Positions 20,700-30,601 of a stretch of DNA of 64,000 nucleotides are shown one piece after another. The translations under genes were made by a program, and so were the position numbers. The notes under the pieces were generated by a model, which did not search any database, was not told the origin of the DNA, and saw only the letters and a program-made list of their open reading frames with translations. The stretch is from Semisulcospira habei (Eukaryota; Mollusca; Gastropoda; Semisulcospiridae). Within the stretch, counting starts at the first letter, position 1. Each line of letters begins with the position of its first letter. Location of the stretch: contig BTPG01000005.1 in the NCBI GenBank assembly GCA_036245525.1, forward strand, positions 205,928,030 to 205,992,029, in the 5' to 3' direction.

Positions 20700-20900
20700 T
20701 TAACCCATTCGCTGCCGTAAAAAAGTTAACGCGATGCGACTACAAGGGGCATAGATCCTCATGAGCCCCCGCGAATGCGGGGGCTCATGAGGATCTATGC
20801 CTCTTGCTGAGACCAATTTGTATCCATGCTCTCGTAAAAGACGCGGTATCGGCAATAGCAGTCAAGCAGTTAACACTTTCACTGCCGGAGCACAGCGAAC
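20700..20900 (+). mobile_element. Family A element in intron
   Basis: TTAACCCATTCGCTGCCGTA starts 43 bases from the exon edge at 20657. The core at 20741-20807 has CATAGATCCTCATGAGCCCC and its exact mirror. The right part is cut short, and another A element follows. Confidence 0.82.
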
Positions 20901-20912
20901 AACAGACCAACT

Positions 20913-20978
20913 GCAAGAGGCATAGATCTTCAAGAACCCCCGCCGGCCTAAGAGGCCATGAAGATCAATGTCCCTTGC
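20913..20978. repeat. A palindrome, diverged
   Basis: GCAAGAGGCATAGATCTTCA pairs with ATGAAGATCAATGTCCCTTGC. The change TCTTCA/TGAAGA is present in both arms. Confidence 0.82.
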
Positions 20979-21149
20979 TGACTGAACTAAAATCGGTGAT
21001 TTGCTCAAACAGAAGAGGTTACCGCCATCCAGTAATGAATCTGCAGACACGCAACCTGCTTGCCCACTGGGCTGTCTACCGATTCTTGCAAGACACACCT
21101 CGAAAAACAAACGCCCTACCGGCAGCCAAACGATTTAACCATTTGTATT

Positions 21150-21251
21150 GCATGAGTTAGTTTAAATCCTGCGCAAGCCACTGAGCAAGGTGCCCCACTG
21201 TAGCGGAGCATCTTGCTTAGTGGGTTGCGCAGGATTTAAGCTAACCCATGC
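21150..21251. repeat. E palindrome in intron
   Basis: GCATGAGTTAGTTTAAATCC and GGATTTAAGCTAACCCATGC are the outer arms. AAATCC/GGATTT replaces AGTCC/GGACT of other copies on both sides. Confidence 0.9.
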
Positions 21252-21287
21252 AGTTAAGGCCAGGGTTGTGCGAAAGTGTCGACTCAC

Positions 21288-21596
21288 CTGCACGTCCTCG
21301 CTCTGCTGCTGGTGCACCTCCACGTTCACCTGCCTGTGGACCGGCTCTCCGGGGGGCGAGGGGGACCCGCTCGGGAGGCGCCCCCGCCACCTGTCCCCCC
21401 GGTGCGGGTTGGGGGGTGAGGGAGACAGTCGCATGCCTGACGGGGGCCCCTGGCCCGGGTACGGCCCCACCCCTCGCTCCATGTCCTGGGAAGTGTTGGA
21501 CGGCTGCAGGTGGAGGTCGGGGCGCTCGCCCCGTGTGGCGGGTTTGAAGACAGGCCGGAAGACCACGCCCTCCGTGCTTCTGGGAGGACTCTGGTC
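21288..21596 (-). CDS. CBARP: CBARP-like exon: proline-rich tail
   Basis: The exon runs in phase 0 at both ends, from the acceptor TGTTTTCACAG to the donor CAG|GTGAGT. It encodes DQSPPRSTEGVVFRPVFKPA, a proline- and arginine-rich middle (GPYPGQGPPSGMRLSPSPPN) and VHRQVNVEVHQQQSEDVQ. No catalytic or folded domain is evident. The composition suggests a disordered scaffold with possible SH3- or WW-type ligands. The upstream intron is dominated by a minisatellite of about 42 bp, and the downstream intron holds an E palindrome and two A palindromes. Confidence 0.8.
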
Positions 21597-21629
21597 CTGT
21601 GAAAACACACGGAATACAGTCTTTGCTAC

Positions 21630-21780
21630 TGCCATTTTGTTCATTGTCCACTGAGAGAAAACGTCTTTCTACTGCCATTCTGTTCGTTGTCCAAATGCCG
21701 TTCTATTGCCATTTTGTTCGTTGTCCATTGAGAAAAAAGCCTTTCTACTGCCATTTTGTTCTTTGTTGTTTTGTTGTTGT

Positions 21781-21845
<65 letters not shown>

Positions 21846-22290
21846 ATAGAAAAAAAGCCTTTCTACTGCATTTTTGTTCTTTGTTTATTGAGGGGGAAAA
21901 GCCTTTATGCTGCCATTTTGTTCATTGTCCATTGAGAAAAAGCCTTTTTACTGCCATTTTGTTCTTTGTTTATTGAGAAAAAAAGCTTTTCTGCTGCCAT
22001 TTTGTTTATTGACCATTGAGAAAAAAGCCTTTCTTCTGCCATTTTGTTCATTGTCCATTGAGAAAAAAAGCCTTTCTACTGCCATTTTGTTCTTTGTTTA
22101 CTGAGAAAAAAAAGCTTTTCTGCTGCCATTTTGTTTATTGACCACTGAGAAAAAAAGCCTTTCTACTGGCATTTTGTTGATTGACCATTGAGAAAAAAGC
22201 CTTTCTACTGCTGTGGTTTATTGTCCATTGAGATAAAAAGTCTTTCTACTGCCATTTTGTTCATTGCTTATTGAGGTACAGATTTTCGCG
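21630..22290 (+). repeat. Intronic minisatellite, about 42-bp unit
   Basis: Repeats of TGCCATTTTGTTCATTGTCC plus ATTGAGAAAAAAGCCTTTCTAC, about 14 units, interrupted by a (GT)n run at 21786-21842. Confidence 0.92.
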
Positions 22291-22325
22291 ATCTCCCATC
22301 GTTCGTAACCAAGCGCCGTGCATGA

Positions 22326-22372
22326 CTAAGAGCCACAGATCTGCATGAGTTGATGAGGATCTATGCCCACTC
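22326..22372. repeat. A remnant
   Basis: GAGCCACAGATCTGCATGAG and GATGAGGATCTATGCC remain, and the centre is lost. Confidence 0.5.
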
Positions 22373-22460
22373 AAATATGACGCGTATCACACTACTGATA
22401 GAGTTTCTTCTTTTTTTTTTCTTTCAGTGGGTGAGTAATATATAACCCATCCTTATCTTT

Positions 22461-22545
22461 CAACGCAAACAGTGGATAAAAAGACCGGACAAACATGCGA
22501 TATCGCATGTTTGTCCGGTCTTTTCATCCACTGTTCTCGTCGACA
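22461..22545. repeat. J palindrome (single copy)
   Basis: ACAGTGGATAAAAAGACCGG and CCGGTCTTTTCATCCACTGT pair around ACAAACATGCGATATCGCAT. No second copy was found in the window. Confidence 0.88.
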
Positions 22546-22678
22546 AACGTGCAACCTGGACCTACATCTGATTTCCGAACACAACGTCTTTTAACATACC
22601 CAGGACCGAAATCCGCAAATTTTGAAGTCGCTCTCTGAAGGACTGCATTACATTTATAATTACAATTCTTTCGACAGA

Positions 22679-22769
22679 TCGAGCATGATAGTTCAAGGGT
22701 GGTGCCGAAATAGCTTGGCACTACGGGCGCCAAGCTATTCCGGCACCACCCTTGAACTATCATGCTCGA
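22679..22769. repeat. B palindrome
   Basis: TCGAGCATGATAGTTCAAGG and CCTTGAACTATCATGCTCGA are exact complements. GGTGCCGAAATAGC pairs with GCTATTCCGGCACC with one mismatch. The centre has decayed. Confidence 0.9.
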
Positions 22770-22840
22770 TCCGTGTCTAGCTGTGGTGTGTCGAGGCTGA
22801 ATGAGTTAAAGACAAGAAAATACGCGTGTAACAAACTCAC

Positions 22841-23066
22841 CCTCTGGGTGCCAGCAGGTTCCGTGGGAGATTCCCCACCCTCGGCATGTTCCTGCAAAAC
22901 CCGGAGACGCTCGTCCAGGCTGTATCTGAAGGCATTGAGGGGCGTGGCGCCCAGGGGTAGGGCCCGAACAGGGGCACTAGCTGGGGGCTGGCCCAAGGAG
23001 AACTGGCGGGGAAGCTTCGTGTTGATTTTGGCGTGCTTCAGATAGTGGAAATCCCCTTCTGTATAT
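22841..23066 (-). CDS. CBARP: CBARP-like exon: conserved TEGDFHYLKHAK block
   Basis: After the acceptor CTTGCTAACAG one base completes an Arg codon, then the exon reads YTEGDFHYLKHAKINTKLPR, QFSLGQPPASAPVRALPL, GATPLNAFRYSLDERLRVLQ and EHAEGGESPTEPAGTQR. The donor is AGG|GTGAGT, in phase 0. TEGDFHYLKHAK is one of the clearest matches to vertebrate CBARP (TEGDFHHLKNAR), in a region thought to contribute to CaV beta binding. The stretch YSLDERLRVLQEHAEG is a likely short amphipathic helix. The intron just upstream carries a complete TTAA-bounded family A element at 23153-23371. Confidence 0.85.
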
Positions 23067-23152
23067 CTGTTAGCAAGTGGAGAGATTTTGAAGAAACGTG
23101 TTAAACAAAATGAAACAGAAGGGGGAGGGGGGGGGGAGTATTGAAAGATACA

Positions 23153-23371
23153 TTAACCCCTTAACTGCCGACAAGAAATTCTCATAAGAAAAATGAACAA
23201 GACCCATCTGCAAGAGACACAGATCCTCATGAGCCCCCGCAGTTGCGGGGCTTCATGAGGATCTCTGCCTCTTGCTGACGCCCCTGTATTCACGTTCCTG
23301 GAACGTCTGAATCTCTTTGGTGTAGGATTAACGAAGACTGCAGAAAGACGATGTCGCAGTGAGGGGGTTAA
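23153..23371 (+). mobile_element. Family A element, complete, TTAA both ends
   Basis: TTAACCCCTTAACTGCCGAC at the left and GTCGCAGTGAGGGGGTTAA at the right are inverted ends of a 219-bp unit. The core at 23210-23275 has GCAAGAGACACAGATCCTCA. The terminal TTAA at 23368-23371 is also the first TTAA of the next element. Confidence 0.92.
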
Positions 23372-23414
23372 CTCATTCGCGACGTAACGTTACTTTGCGT
23401 CGCGAATGTGTTAA
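23368..23414. mobile_element. F palindrome, minimal, TTAA both ends
   Basis: TTAACTCATTCGCGACGTAA and TTGCGTCGCGAATGTGTTAA enclose CGTTAC. The unit is only 47 bp and shares a TTAA with the A element to its left. Confidence 0.9.
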
Positions 23415-23757
23415 TACAGAAACCACATAACGAAATAAAAAAAATAATAAAATCGAACTAAAATGCATTTTCAAAATGGAAGGAAAATTCAACACTATCG
23501 ATTAAATGAAAGTTTATGAAACAAAATGGCCCCAACAAAAATCCATGAAAATATTAAGAACAAGAAAAGGCGGATGGTCGAAAAACTCCGCAAAATAAAA
23601 TCGCGAAAATATTGTCAATCTACTTCTGACCACAAATTAAACTAGTTCAAAATTCGAAAGTAATAAAATTTACAAAACGCACCAAACACAACAAAGTGAG
23701 CGATATATAACAAATACATTAAAAAATACAAAAACAACAGAGGTCGAAGGATAAAGA

Positions 23758-23866
23758 ACCCAGCAAGCGAACGGTCCTTTGACCGACACGGGCCTTTAGT
23801 TGGCTCGTGCACAGTAGTATACGGGCCAACTAAAAGTAGGTGTCGGATCGATGCTCTTTTGCTCGC
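23758..23866. repeat. D palindrome, diverged
   Basis: GGGCCTTTAGTTGGCTCGTG and ACGGGCCAACTAAAAGTAGG are the inner arms. The TTTAGTTGG/CCAACTAAA change is in both arms. Confidence 0.82.
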
Positions 23867-23958
23867 CCGGACGAAAAATAGGACAAACATAAAGATCAAA
23901 ACGAAATCAAGAGTGAGGGTGAGCATTATTCAGACATCAGGAAAGATAGAAGAAAACA

Positions 23959-24115
23959 TTAACCCATTAAGCGCCAACGCACTACAGCAGAAGAAGGATC
24001 CACCATGTTAATTCAAGGGTAGTGCCAGATTAGCGTGGCGCCAGATGGCGCCAAGCTAAACTGGCACTACCCTTGAATTATCATGGTCGATCCTTCTCCC
24101 GCAACTTGGGGTTAA
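23959..24115. mobile_element. Family B element, TTAA both ends
   Basis: TTAACCCATTAAGCGCC at the left and AACTTGGGGTTAA at the right. The core has CAAGGGTAGTGCCAGATTAG and a right arm with TAAACTGG. The left flank GAAGGATCCACCATG pairs with GGTCGATCCTTCTCC. Confidence 0.88.
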
Positions 24116-24120
24116 ATGGC

Positions 24121-24208
24121 TAACTCACTCAAGGGACCCCGCATCAATAGCTGCGGAACGTTATACGACACTTCCGCAGCTATTGATGCGGGAGCTTGAA
24201 TGAGTTAA
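24121..24208. mobile_element. I palindrome with (T)TAA ends
   Basis: TAACTCACTCAAGGGACCCC and GAGCTTGAATGAGTTAA enclose CGCATCAATAGCTGCGGAAC and its mirror TTCCGCAGCTATTGATGCGG. Confidence 0.9.
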
Positions 24209-24211
24209 ATG

Positions 24212-24282
24212 TTAAGTCATTTGAGACGTGCTTTATAGCATAAAGACGCGAATCCGACCGCAGCACGTCTTGCATGTGTTAA
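24212..24282. mobile_element. F palindrome with TTAA ends
   Basis: TTAAGTCATTTGAGACGTGC and GCACGTCTTGCATGTGTTAA bound a 71-bp unit with TTTATAGCATAAAGACGCG inside. Confidence 0.85.
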
Positions 24283-24920
24283 CATTAATTAACCTTTAAA
24301 TGATTAAATAAAGCATTCTACGAATATACAGAACTATCTCTGTAACATAGGCCTAAAATAAATTCCATATTCACATACGTAACCTATAAGAAATAACAAA
24401 ATACAACATTGAGACAATACAAACTCTTTGTCTGGCGCCCTATTCATCTTCGTACGAACATATTCATACGTTCCATAATCTACCAATGCATTCACGAACA
24501 AAAAGATTCCGTCCCACTATAAGCATGGTGATTCATAGCCAGTTCTGCAAATTAATGCCATGATGAAAATGTCGGGCTTAATATCAAAGGTAGTTTCATG
24601 CTCTTGCAACTGCCAAGACCAGAGTGCGCTTACGAGCGAAAGAAATGCGACAAAAAGCAGGCTGCGACACACTGCGATGTAATGTAGCAAACCAAACCTC
24701 GCATTTTTGTGAAGAGGAAGTTGTTAGCGCGATCTCGATTTCACAGGAACCACAAAAATGTTTTTTTTTTTTTAAATTGTTATGTCAAATGTTGATACGG
24801 TTTTGTTGTTGTTGTTGTTGTTATTGTTGTTGTCATAAACCAACGCCATTGTTGCATCTTGAATTAAAAAAAAAAAACACACACACACAAAAAAAAACGT
24901 GCGTGTAATTCCAAAAATAA
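24283..24920. other. No gene; short repeats
   Basis: AT-rich sequence with a (GTT)n run at 24803-24832 and poly-T/poly-A runs near 24763 and 24866. Confidence 0.5.
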
Positions 24921-24962
24921 CTAACCCCGTAACCGCCGGGGCAAGGCGAACGCTACCCATCT

Positions 24963-25028
24963 GCAAGAGACATAAACCCTCATGAGCCCCCGCAGTCGCG
25001 GGGGCTCATGAGGGTTTATGTCTCTTGC
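24963..25028. repeat. A palindrome (AAACCCTC subtype)
   Basis: GCAAGAGACATAAACCCTCA and TGAGGGTTTATGTCTCTTGC are exact complements. GATCC has become AACCC in both arms. The right body CGCGAATGTCGGTCAGTGTG matches the copy at 56203. Confidence 0.92.
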
Positions 25029-25403
25029 TAGTCTTATGTTCTTCTTGCCTACGTTGGTCTCATTTACGTCTGTGTTCTTCACGCGAATGTCGGTCAGTGT
25101 GCAGCCGTGAAATTCGTGATTACTAGCGGTGAAGGGAAGCCAGAATACATGTATCCTAGGAAGCAATGAGTTTGACAAAGAGTGTCTACAAACCGAAAAA
25201 CAACACACAACAAAAAAAAGGTGACTATGAAAATACAGTCGCGAGTCATGGCCTATCGTGTCGATAAGACCACCATCCACGCTCGCAAAAAAAAACACTT
25301 CTTCCCGGCATGCAAAAGGCCCTCGGGTAGTCGTCGTCGACTCACCAGCCCGAAGCACGTATTTCCCAAATTAGTCGGAGGCGCCATCTAACGATCATGC
25401 ACC

Positions 25404-25475
25404 TGTTGCAGGAGATGGATCGACCGGCTGCCAAGCTAATCTGGCCGGCACTACCCTTGAATTATCATGGTCGAC
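25404..25475. repeat. B remnant with left arm deleted
   Basis: GGAGATGGATCGACC is followed at once by GGCTGCCAAGCTAATCTGGC and the normal right arm. Confidence 0.75.
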
Positions 25476-25602
25476 ACATCTGCTGTAGTGCGTTAGGGCT
25501 GAATGGGTTAATCTGACAGCGCACAGAGAGGTCAGTCCAAAGACCTTTTGCTCACCAAGCTGAGAGAGAAGTGCACTAGATACTGGCGAATATCATCCAT
25601 CT

Positions 25603-25671
25603 GCAAGAAGCACTCGTCTTCAACAGTCCCCGCCGTTTACAGGCGGGCTCATGAAGATCAGCTCTTCTTGC
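25603..25671. repeat. A palindrome, diverged
   Basis: GCAAGAAGCACTCGTCTTCA pairs with ATGAAGATCAGCTCTTCTTGC. The centre is CCCCGCCGTTTACAGGCGGG. Confidence 0.78.
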
Positions 25672-25808
25672 TAAAACTGATCTCCTCTGTTCCTACGACA
25701 GAGGAGGCCCGCGGTTGTTCGCCGGTTCCCCGGAACGAAGACGCATGAGGCCACTAGTATCTATGTCATCGAAACCCGTTTCTTAACCCAGAAGCCCCTT
25801 TCAAGTGC

Positions 25809-25876
25809 ATCAGACACAGAGGCACATGAGCCCCTACGTCCGCAGCAGAGGCTCATGTGGCTCTTTGCCTCTTGCC
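25809..25876. repeat. A palindrome, diverged
   Basis: CATCAGACACAGAGGCACAT and GAGCCCCT pair with AGAGGCTCATGTGGCTCTTT. The CATGAGCC arm is intact. Confidence 0.65.
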
Positions 25877-26154
25877 GACCGAGGTAGGTGGCATTTCCTT
25901 CAGTCGAATTCAGGACCACCAGTCTGGGTTTCGGCTTAGGGATAAAGTTCGAAAATAGCTGGGCACTCTTTGCCTCCCGGCCATTCATCTCCTTCCTGTC
26001 TCTGAGAGACCTCTGTGGCTTCCGCACCATGTCGTGTCAACGTCGCTCCTCCCGGGTGAGTCGGAAATGCGAGATGCTGGTATAAAATGTCAAAAATGGG
26101 AATAATCCACATCAGTCTCCCCTGCCGGGAAAAACATGCGAATGCCACCCAACT

Positions 26155-26207
26155 GCAAGAGGCAACGAACCTCAAGAGCCCCCGCAATGTGGTTCGTTGC
26201 CTCTTGC
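26155..26207. repeat. A palindrome, shortened
   Basis: GCAAGAGGCAACGAACCTCA and GGTTCGTTGCCTCTTGC pair. CAACGAACC/GGTTCGTTG is a private change present in both arms, although the CTCATGAG part of the right arm is gone. Confidence 0.85.
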
Positions 26208-26468
26208 TGACCTTATTCATATCCGTGGTACTCGGATTGATGGGATGATTATGTGTTGAATTTGCCCTGGTATTCAAAGACAATGTTTTGCGTCTATCAG
26301 CAATGAAGTGGTTGGTGGACTAACTATATTTGCAAGAGGACTATATTATATTCTCCTGCATCCCTGCAGTGGCTTAAAACTTCAAAGCAAACTGCGCGTA
26401 AGAAATGAACCCCCCCTTCCTTCCTTGCTTGCGGAGCGCATGGACTAAAAGTTCCAGCAAACATCTTC

Positions 26469-26559
26469 TAGAGGCATGGATTCTCATGAGCCCCCCGCAG
26501 TCGCGGGGGGGGGGAACGGGGCGGGGGGGGGGGGCTTATGAGAATCTACGCCTCTTGTT
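26469..26559. repeat. A palindrome with expanded G-rich loop
   Basis: TAGAGGCATGGATTCTCATG and CTTATGAGAATCTACGCCTC pair. The loop has grown to a run of G tracts. Confidence 0.82.
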
Positions 26560-26819
26560 GACTCAGAAAATCATCTCCGAATATTTGTTTCTCACGAAAT
26601 CACACCAACTTACTTTCCTTACAGTCGAATCCCAGTTAAGACTTCGACTTATAAATCACGTAGGCGGACGTTTTTCATAAAATAAAAACCAATATGATCC
26701 TTTTAGAGAACATCAGAGGTGATTACGATGTAAACAGGAAGTACGATGTTTATTCAAAACACGCAAAACAACATCGTACGATACGACACGGAACAGGCGG
26801 TCTGTATCACGCAGACAAA

Positions 26820-26955
26820 AGGGCGGTCACTCAGGCACTGAGGCAAGGGCGGTCACTCAGGCAAGGGGCGGTCACTCAGACACTGAGGCAAAAGGCGGTC
26901 ACTGATAAGACAGACGGGCGGTCACTGCGGCGAAAGGGCGGTCATCACTCAGGCA
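26820..26955 (+). repeat. GGGCGGTCACTCAGGCA repeat
   Basis: Six to seven units built on GGCGGTCACT with variable spacing of 17-29 bp. Confidence 0.88.
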
Positions 26956-27120
26956 ACAATAAAGGTTAGGTGTTTGGGGGTGGACGCGTTGGGGGCGTTT
27001 TGATACCTAACCTCAGAAAAATTGTCATGAGAATCAAGTATTAGTGGAGACGTTACGTTTTCGCAAAACGACTCCCAAAAATAGAGACACAGCTTCTACT
27101 ATAATCACAGACAACACTCA

Positions 27121-27191
27121 GAACATCTCCAAGAGGCATAGATCCTCACGAGCCCTGAGGGCTCGTGAGGATCTATGCCTCTTGGAGATGT
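27121..27191. repeat. A palindrome with lengthened arms
   Basis: GAACATCTCCAAGAGGCATA and TATGCCTCTTGGAGATGTTT are complementary beyond the usual GCAAGAG edge. CCTCACGAGCCCTGAGGGCT is the centre. No usual A flanks are seen. Confidence 0.9.
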
Positions 27192-27809
27192 TTGGAGTGT
27201 TGTGTTGGAGTGTTGGCTATCTGCAGCTGGTCATCTGTCGTGACTTCGCACTCGCTCGTTGGCCGGTTGGAAGTCGTTCATCGAAAAAGTAACCTCACTT
27301 GTAGCAAGCACCCGCAAGGCTTACGCAACTGCAGTTTGTACCTGATCAAAGTATTCCGCGATTCTATCATTGTAGGGGCAGAAAGGAAAGTGGAAGATGT
27401 AAAACGTGCAGCCACTAACGAGAACAGAGCGGGCAATGAAGGGTACTGTGAAAGGATGTACGCAGCTGGGACACAGCTTTATGGTTAGGATGAATTCGAA
27501 ATCAGAAGAAAAAAAAATATGATACGAAGTTGGAGAACAAAAATAATGGTGTATGCGAGTATGAGCAGCCATTGAGACAACTACAAGTACATGCAGAAGG
27601 GACGGCGATGGAGCATAGGAATCCGGGGTTGTGATTTTGCATTAGGAAAGGGAAAATGAATGGCTGTCATCAGAATTCAAATGACTGACAAACAAAATCT
27701 AATGACTATCAACAGTTAATAAACTCAGGTTTCAAGCCTGCTCACGGCCTTAGTTGCATGAGTGACTGAGCTAAACCCTTTCCATCCTGATACTTGAAAT
27801 AATTTTGAC
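27192..27809. other. No gene recognised
   Basis: Mixed sequence. Several open frames of 80-107 codons show no family resemblance. Confidence 0.4.
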
Positions 27810-27861
27810 TAAGATAGTTTTAGAGTGGTGCCAGATTAGCTATTCTGGCGAAACCCTTGAA
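27810..27861. repeat. B deletion derivative
   Basis: GTGGTGCCAGATTAGC runs straight into TATTCTGGCGAAACCCTTG, and the GGCGCC centre is lost. Confidence 0.7.
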
Positions 27862-28220
27862 AAAAAAACCCGGTTGATTTGTCCCCTAATCTGTAATGCA
27901 GCTTTCATAGGACAATAAGCACATTTGAAAATGTTCAACCTCAGGACGTAATGGGTTTAAAGCGATCTGCTCAGGGTTAGGGAGAGGGAAAAAGTGTGGG
28001 AAAAGTTGCAAACATTTCCGACGCAAGGTGCTCCCAATGTTGTTGTGCCTCAAATAAGACTTGTCTACTTTTTTTTTTTTACGATCCACGTGAGAAGGCA
28101 GACGCAACATAGGTTTTCTACTGACCTCTGTGCGCATCGGTGGAACTCTTCCCCCGTACAAAGGAGAAGAGCAAAAACAAAGTCTTTTATATGACGTCAT
28201 TCAAACTTCAGTTTCTGGAG

Positions 28221-28324
28221 ATGGATTGACCATGATAATTCAAGGGCAGTGCCAGATTAGCTTGGCGCCTGTCGGCGCCAAGCTAATCTGGCACTGTCCC
28301 TTGAATTATCATGGTCGACCAATC
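28221..28324. repeat. B palindrome
   Basis: TTCAAGGGCAGTGCCAGATT and AATCTGGCACTGTCCCTTGA are the arms, with GGCGCC(TGTC)GGCGCC between. GGGCAGTG versus CACTGTCCC shows a one-base difference. Confidence 0.9.
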
Positions 28325-28393
28325 TCCTGCTGTAGTGCGTCAGGGCTGAATGGGTTAAGGAGATATTGCGCACTACTGACCCTTTCTTCCCTA

Positions 28394-28490
28394 ATTTAAG
28401 TCCTGCATAAGCTGCACTATGCCTGGTGCTCCACCACAGCGGAGCACCAGGCATAGTAGCTTGCGCTTGGTTATATATGCTCACTCATGC
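28394..28490. repeat. E palindrome, variant
   Basis: CACTATGCCTGGTGCTCC and GGAGCACCAGGCATAGTAGC are complements. ATGCCTGG/CCAGGCAT replaces AGCAAGG/CCTTGCT on both sides. Confidence 0.88.
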
Positions 28491-29120
28491 AACCGACCCC
28501 AGATTTCATGTACTGTTATTTAGATGTTCTTTTTGTTTGAACAGATTACATCATTCCTAAGACTGGCATCAGTTCTGCGTGGCGTTTAAATAACAGGCAT
28601 AATGAACTGATCAAGTCATGTGGATTTGTCCGTTATGTCGCAATTTTTTTTTTAACAGACGTTATTCATTAATCGGGTATATATTTTTTTCTTTTCTTTT
28701 ATAGCTTCTGATTTGTTTTGTTTTGTTTGTTTTTGTTTGTTTCTTTCATTTCTTTTCTACTGAGTCCGTATCTCTTTGTTATATGACGTGTAATGGAGTG
28801 GGGTAGGGCTAAGGTGGTGTTAAGGGTAGTGTCCGGTTAGTGGGTGTGAGAATAGAGGGGTCAAGGTCACTGATGACAAGGCACGTGTCACGCGAAACGA
28901 GGGAAGGGATGGGTAGGGAAAAGCACCGGCATTCAGAAAGGATACCAGAAAATATTCTTTTAATTTTTATATTACATATATATATATTTTGGTTTTCCTC
29001 GAATAACTTAAGCATTTGAGATGTAAAAACCGAACCTTGAATAGCTAGGAACAGTTCTGAACCAGTCATCCCGTGAATGCCTGTGGCTGAGAGGTGGGAA
29101 TGGTAGCGTGTGCGAGGGCC
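28491..29120. other. No gene; T-rich intron sequence
   Basis: TTTGTTTTGTTTGTTTTTG lies near 28715, and a short AT run lies near 28976. Confidence 0.45.
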
Positions 29121-29213
29121 CACTAAGTAAGACGTCCTCGGGCCGACGTCGGCCGCAGTGGCCCGCGCACGGCCGTGCGCGGGCCACTGCGGCCGCGTCG
29201 GCCGAGGACCCTG
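29121..29213. repeat. D palindrome in intron, 35 bases from a donor
   Basis: GCAGTGGCCCGCGCACGGCC and GGCCGTGCGCGGGCCACTGC are exact complements. The outer GTCCTCGGGCCGACG pairs with CGTCGGCCGAGGAC. Confidence 0.93.
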
Positions 29214-29248
29214 TTAGTGGGGGGAAGGAAGGGGGCGGACAGTCCGAC

Positions 29249-29543
29249 CTTCTGCTCGTTCGGTGCGAGTGTCCGGGGCTCGCGACTTTGTCCTGGTCCG
29301 AGCGCAGACGCGGGAGGTTGTCCAGTTGGAACGATACTCGCCTGCTGCCCGACCCCCCTCCGACAGACTCCGTCCTCCCGCCCCTCGGGCTGGTCCGCGG
29401 CGAGGTCCCCCTCGAGCCTGGCCCCTCTCCTCCGGCCCCTGGGTGGGATGAGGGCGCGTCTGTGAGCTGCTCGCTGCTGCAGGAGCCCCCGGCCACGCTG
29501 TCGGGCATCACCGCCAAGTCTTCCTGGTGGTCGTACACAGGGT
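29249..29543 (-). CDS. CBARP: CBARP-like exon: disordered tail with RRVSFQLDNL block
   Basis: The exon begins after the acceptor TTTGTGTGCGCAG with two bases of a codon, then reads PVYDHQEDLAVMPDSVAGG, a Gly/Ser/Arg-rich middle, and SRRVSFQLDNLPRLRSDQDK. It ends RTSRR at a weak donor AAG|GTCGGA with two bases (AG) left over. The next exon supplies A and continues YTEGDFHYL, so the junction reads RRYTEGDF. The vertebrate family has RRVSFNEAA followed by RRYTLTEGDF, which supports both the frame and the unusual donor. A family D palindrome begins 35 bases past this donor, inside the intron. Confidence 0.8.
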
Positions 29544-29850
29544 CTGCGCACACAAACAGGTGAGGGGCAGTTGAAGGTGAACGTGAAATCACAAGGCCAA
29601 ACCAAGGTGAACGTGGGGCCAAAGGGACGCTTCAAAATGAATGCTCTGTAAAGGTCACGCATGCGTAGTGCAAGTCACGTGAACGTGGTACATCATCAAA
29701 CTGACCTCTGTCACATGTTGGAAGACCGAATTGCAAACAAGGACTCTGTCATGTAAATTCTGAGATCTTTACTATGATGCTGGTGTGTGGATCAAATTAT
29801 CAGTTTATCGTCTAGGCTTTTGATAAACATAAATAAAAATTCAAACAATT

Positions 29851-29851
<1 letters not shown>

Positions 29852-29906
<55 letters not shown>

Positions 29907-29935
29907 AATGAACAATGAACAATGAACAATGAACC
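29852..29935 (+). repeat. (GA)n and AACAATG repeats
   Basis: About 26 GA units followed by four AACAATG units. Confidence 0.95.
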
Positions 29936-30059
29936 TTTATTTTCCAACGGTAGAAGTTATTGGTAACAGGACCAGTTTTCAAACTTGCCGTTGCTACATC
30001 TACTACATAAGTGACATAGACATGTAAACATACACATACCACACACTGCTGCATGCACT

Positions 30060-30454
30060 GCTACATTCGCTCACGCACGCACGCACCACGCACATACACA
30101 CACACATACCCACACACGCACTCAGGTACGCACGCATGCACATCGCAACCCGCGCATGCACGCACGCACACACACACACACACATGTACACCGCAATTCA
30201 GTACGCATGCACACACGCACGAACACTCACACACACACACACACACTTACACACGCACGCACTCAGGCACATACGCACAAAAACAAACACACGCTCTCGG
30301 ACACGCACTCCAGACATACCTACCCGCATACGCGTACGCACAAAAGTATAAAATGAGTAAAAATACAAAGTAAAGCAATAAACAAAGACATTAAGTACAT
30401 TAAAGTTCATACAGCAAGGGCAAATATGAATGCAGGTGCTATCTCTCCTCCCCC

Positions 30455-30485
<31 letters not shown>

Positions 30486-30560
30486 ACGCCGACACACACA
30501 TACACACACACACAGCATGCACGCACGCGCACACACACACACACACAGAGTCACACATAC

Positions 30561-30601
<41 letters not shown>

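Noticed and set aside
29123..29662. Arg/Gly-rich 179-codon frame over the 29-kb exon
   Set aside because: It reads through the intron and the D palindrome. The RRVSFQLDNL frame has matching splice phase downstream and family similarity.
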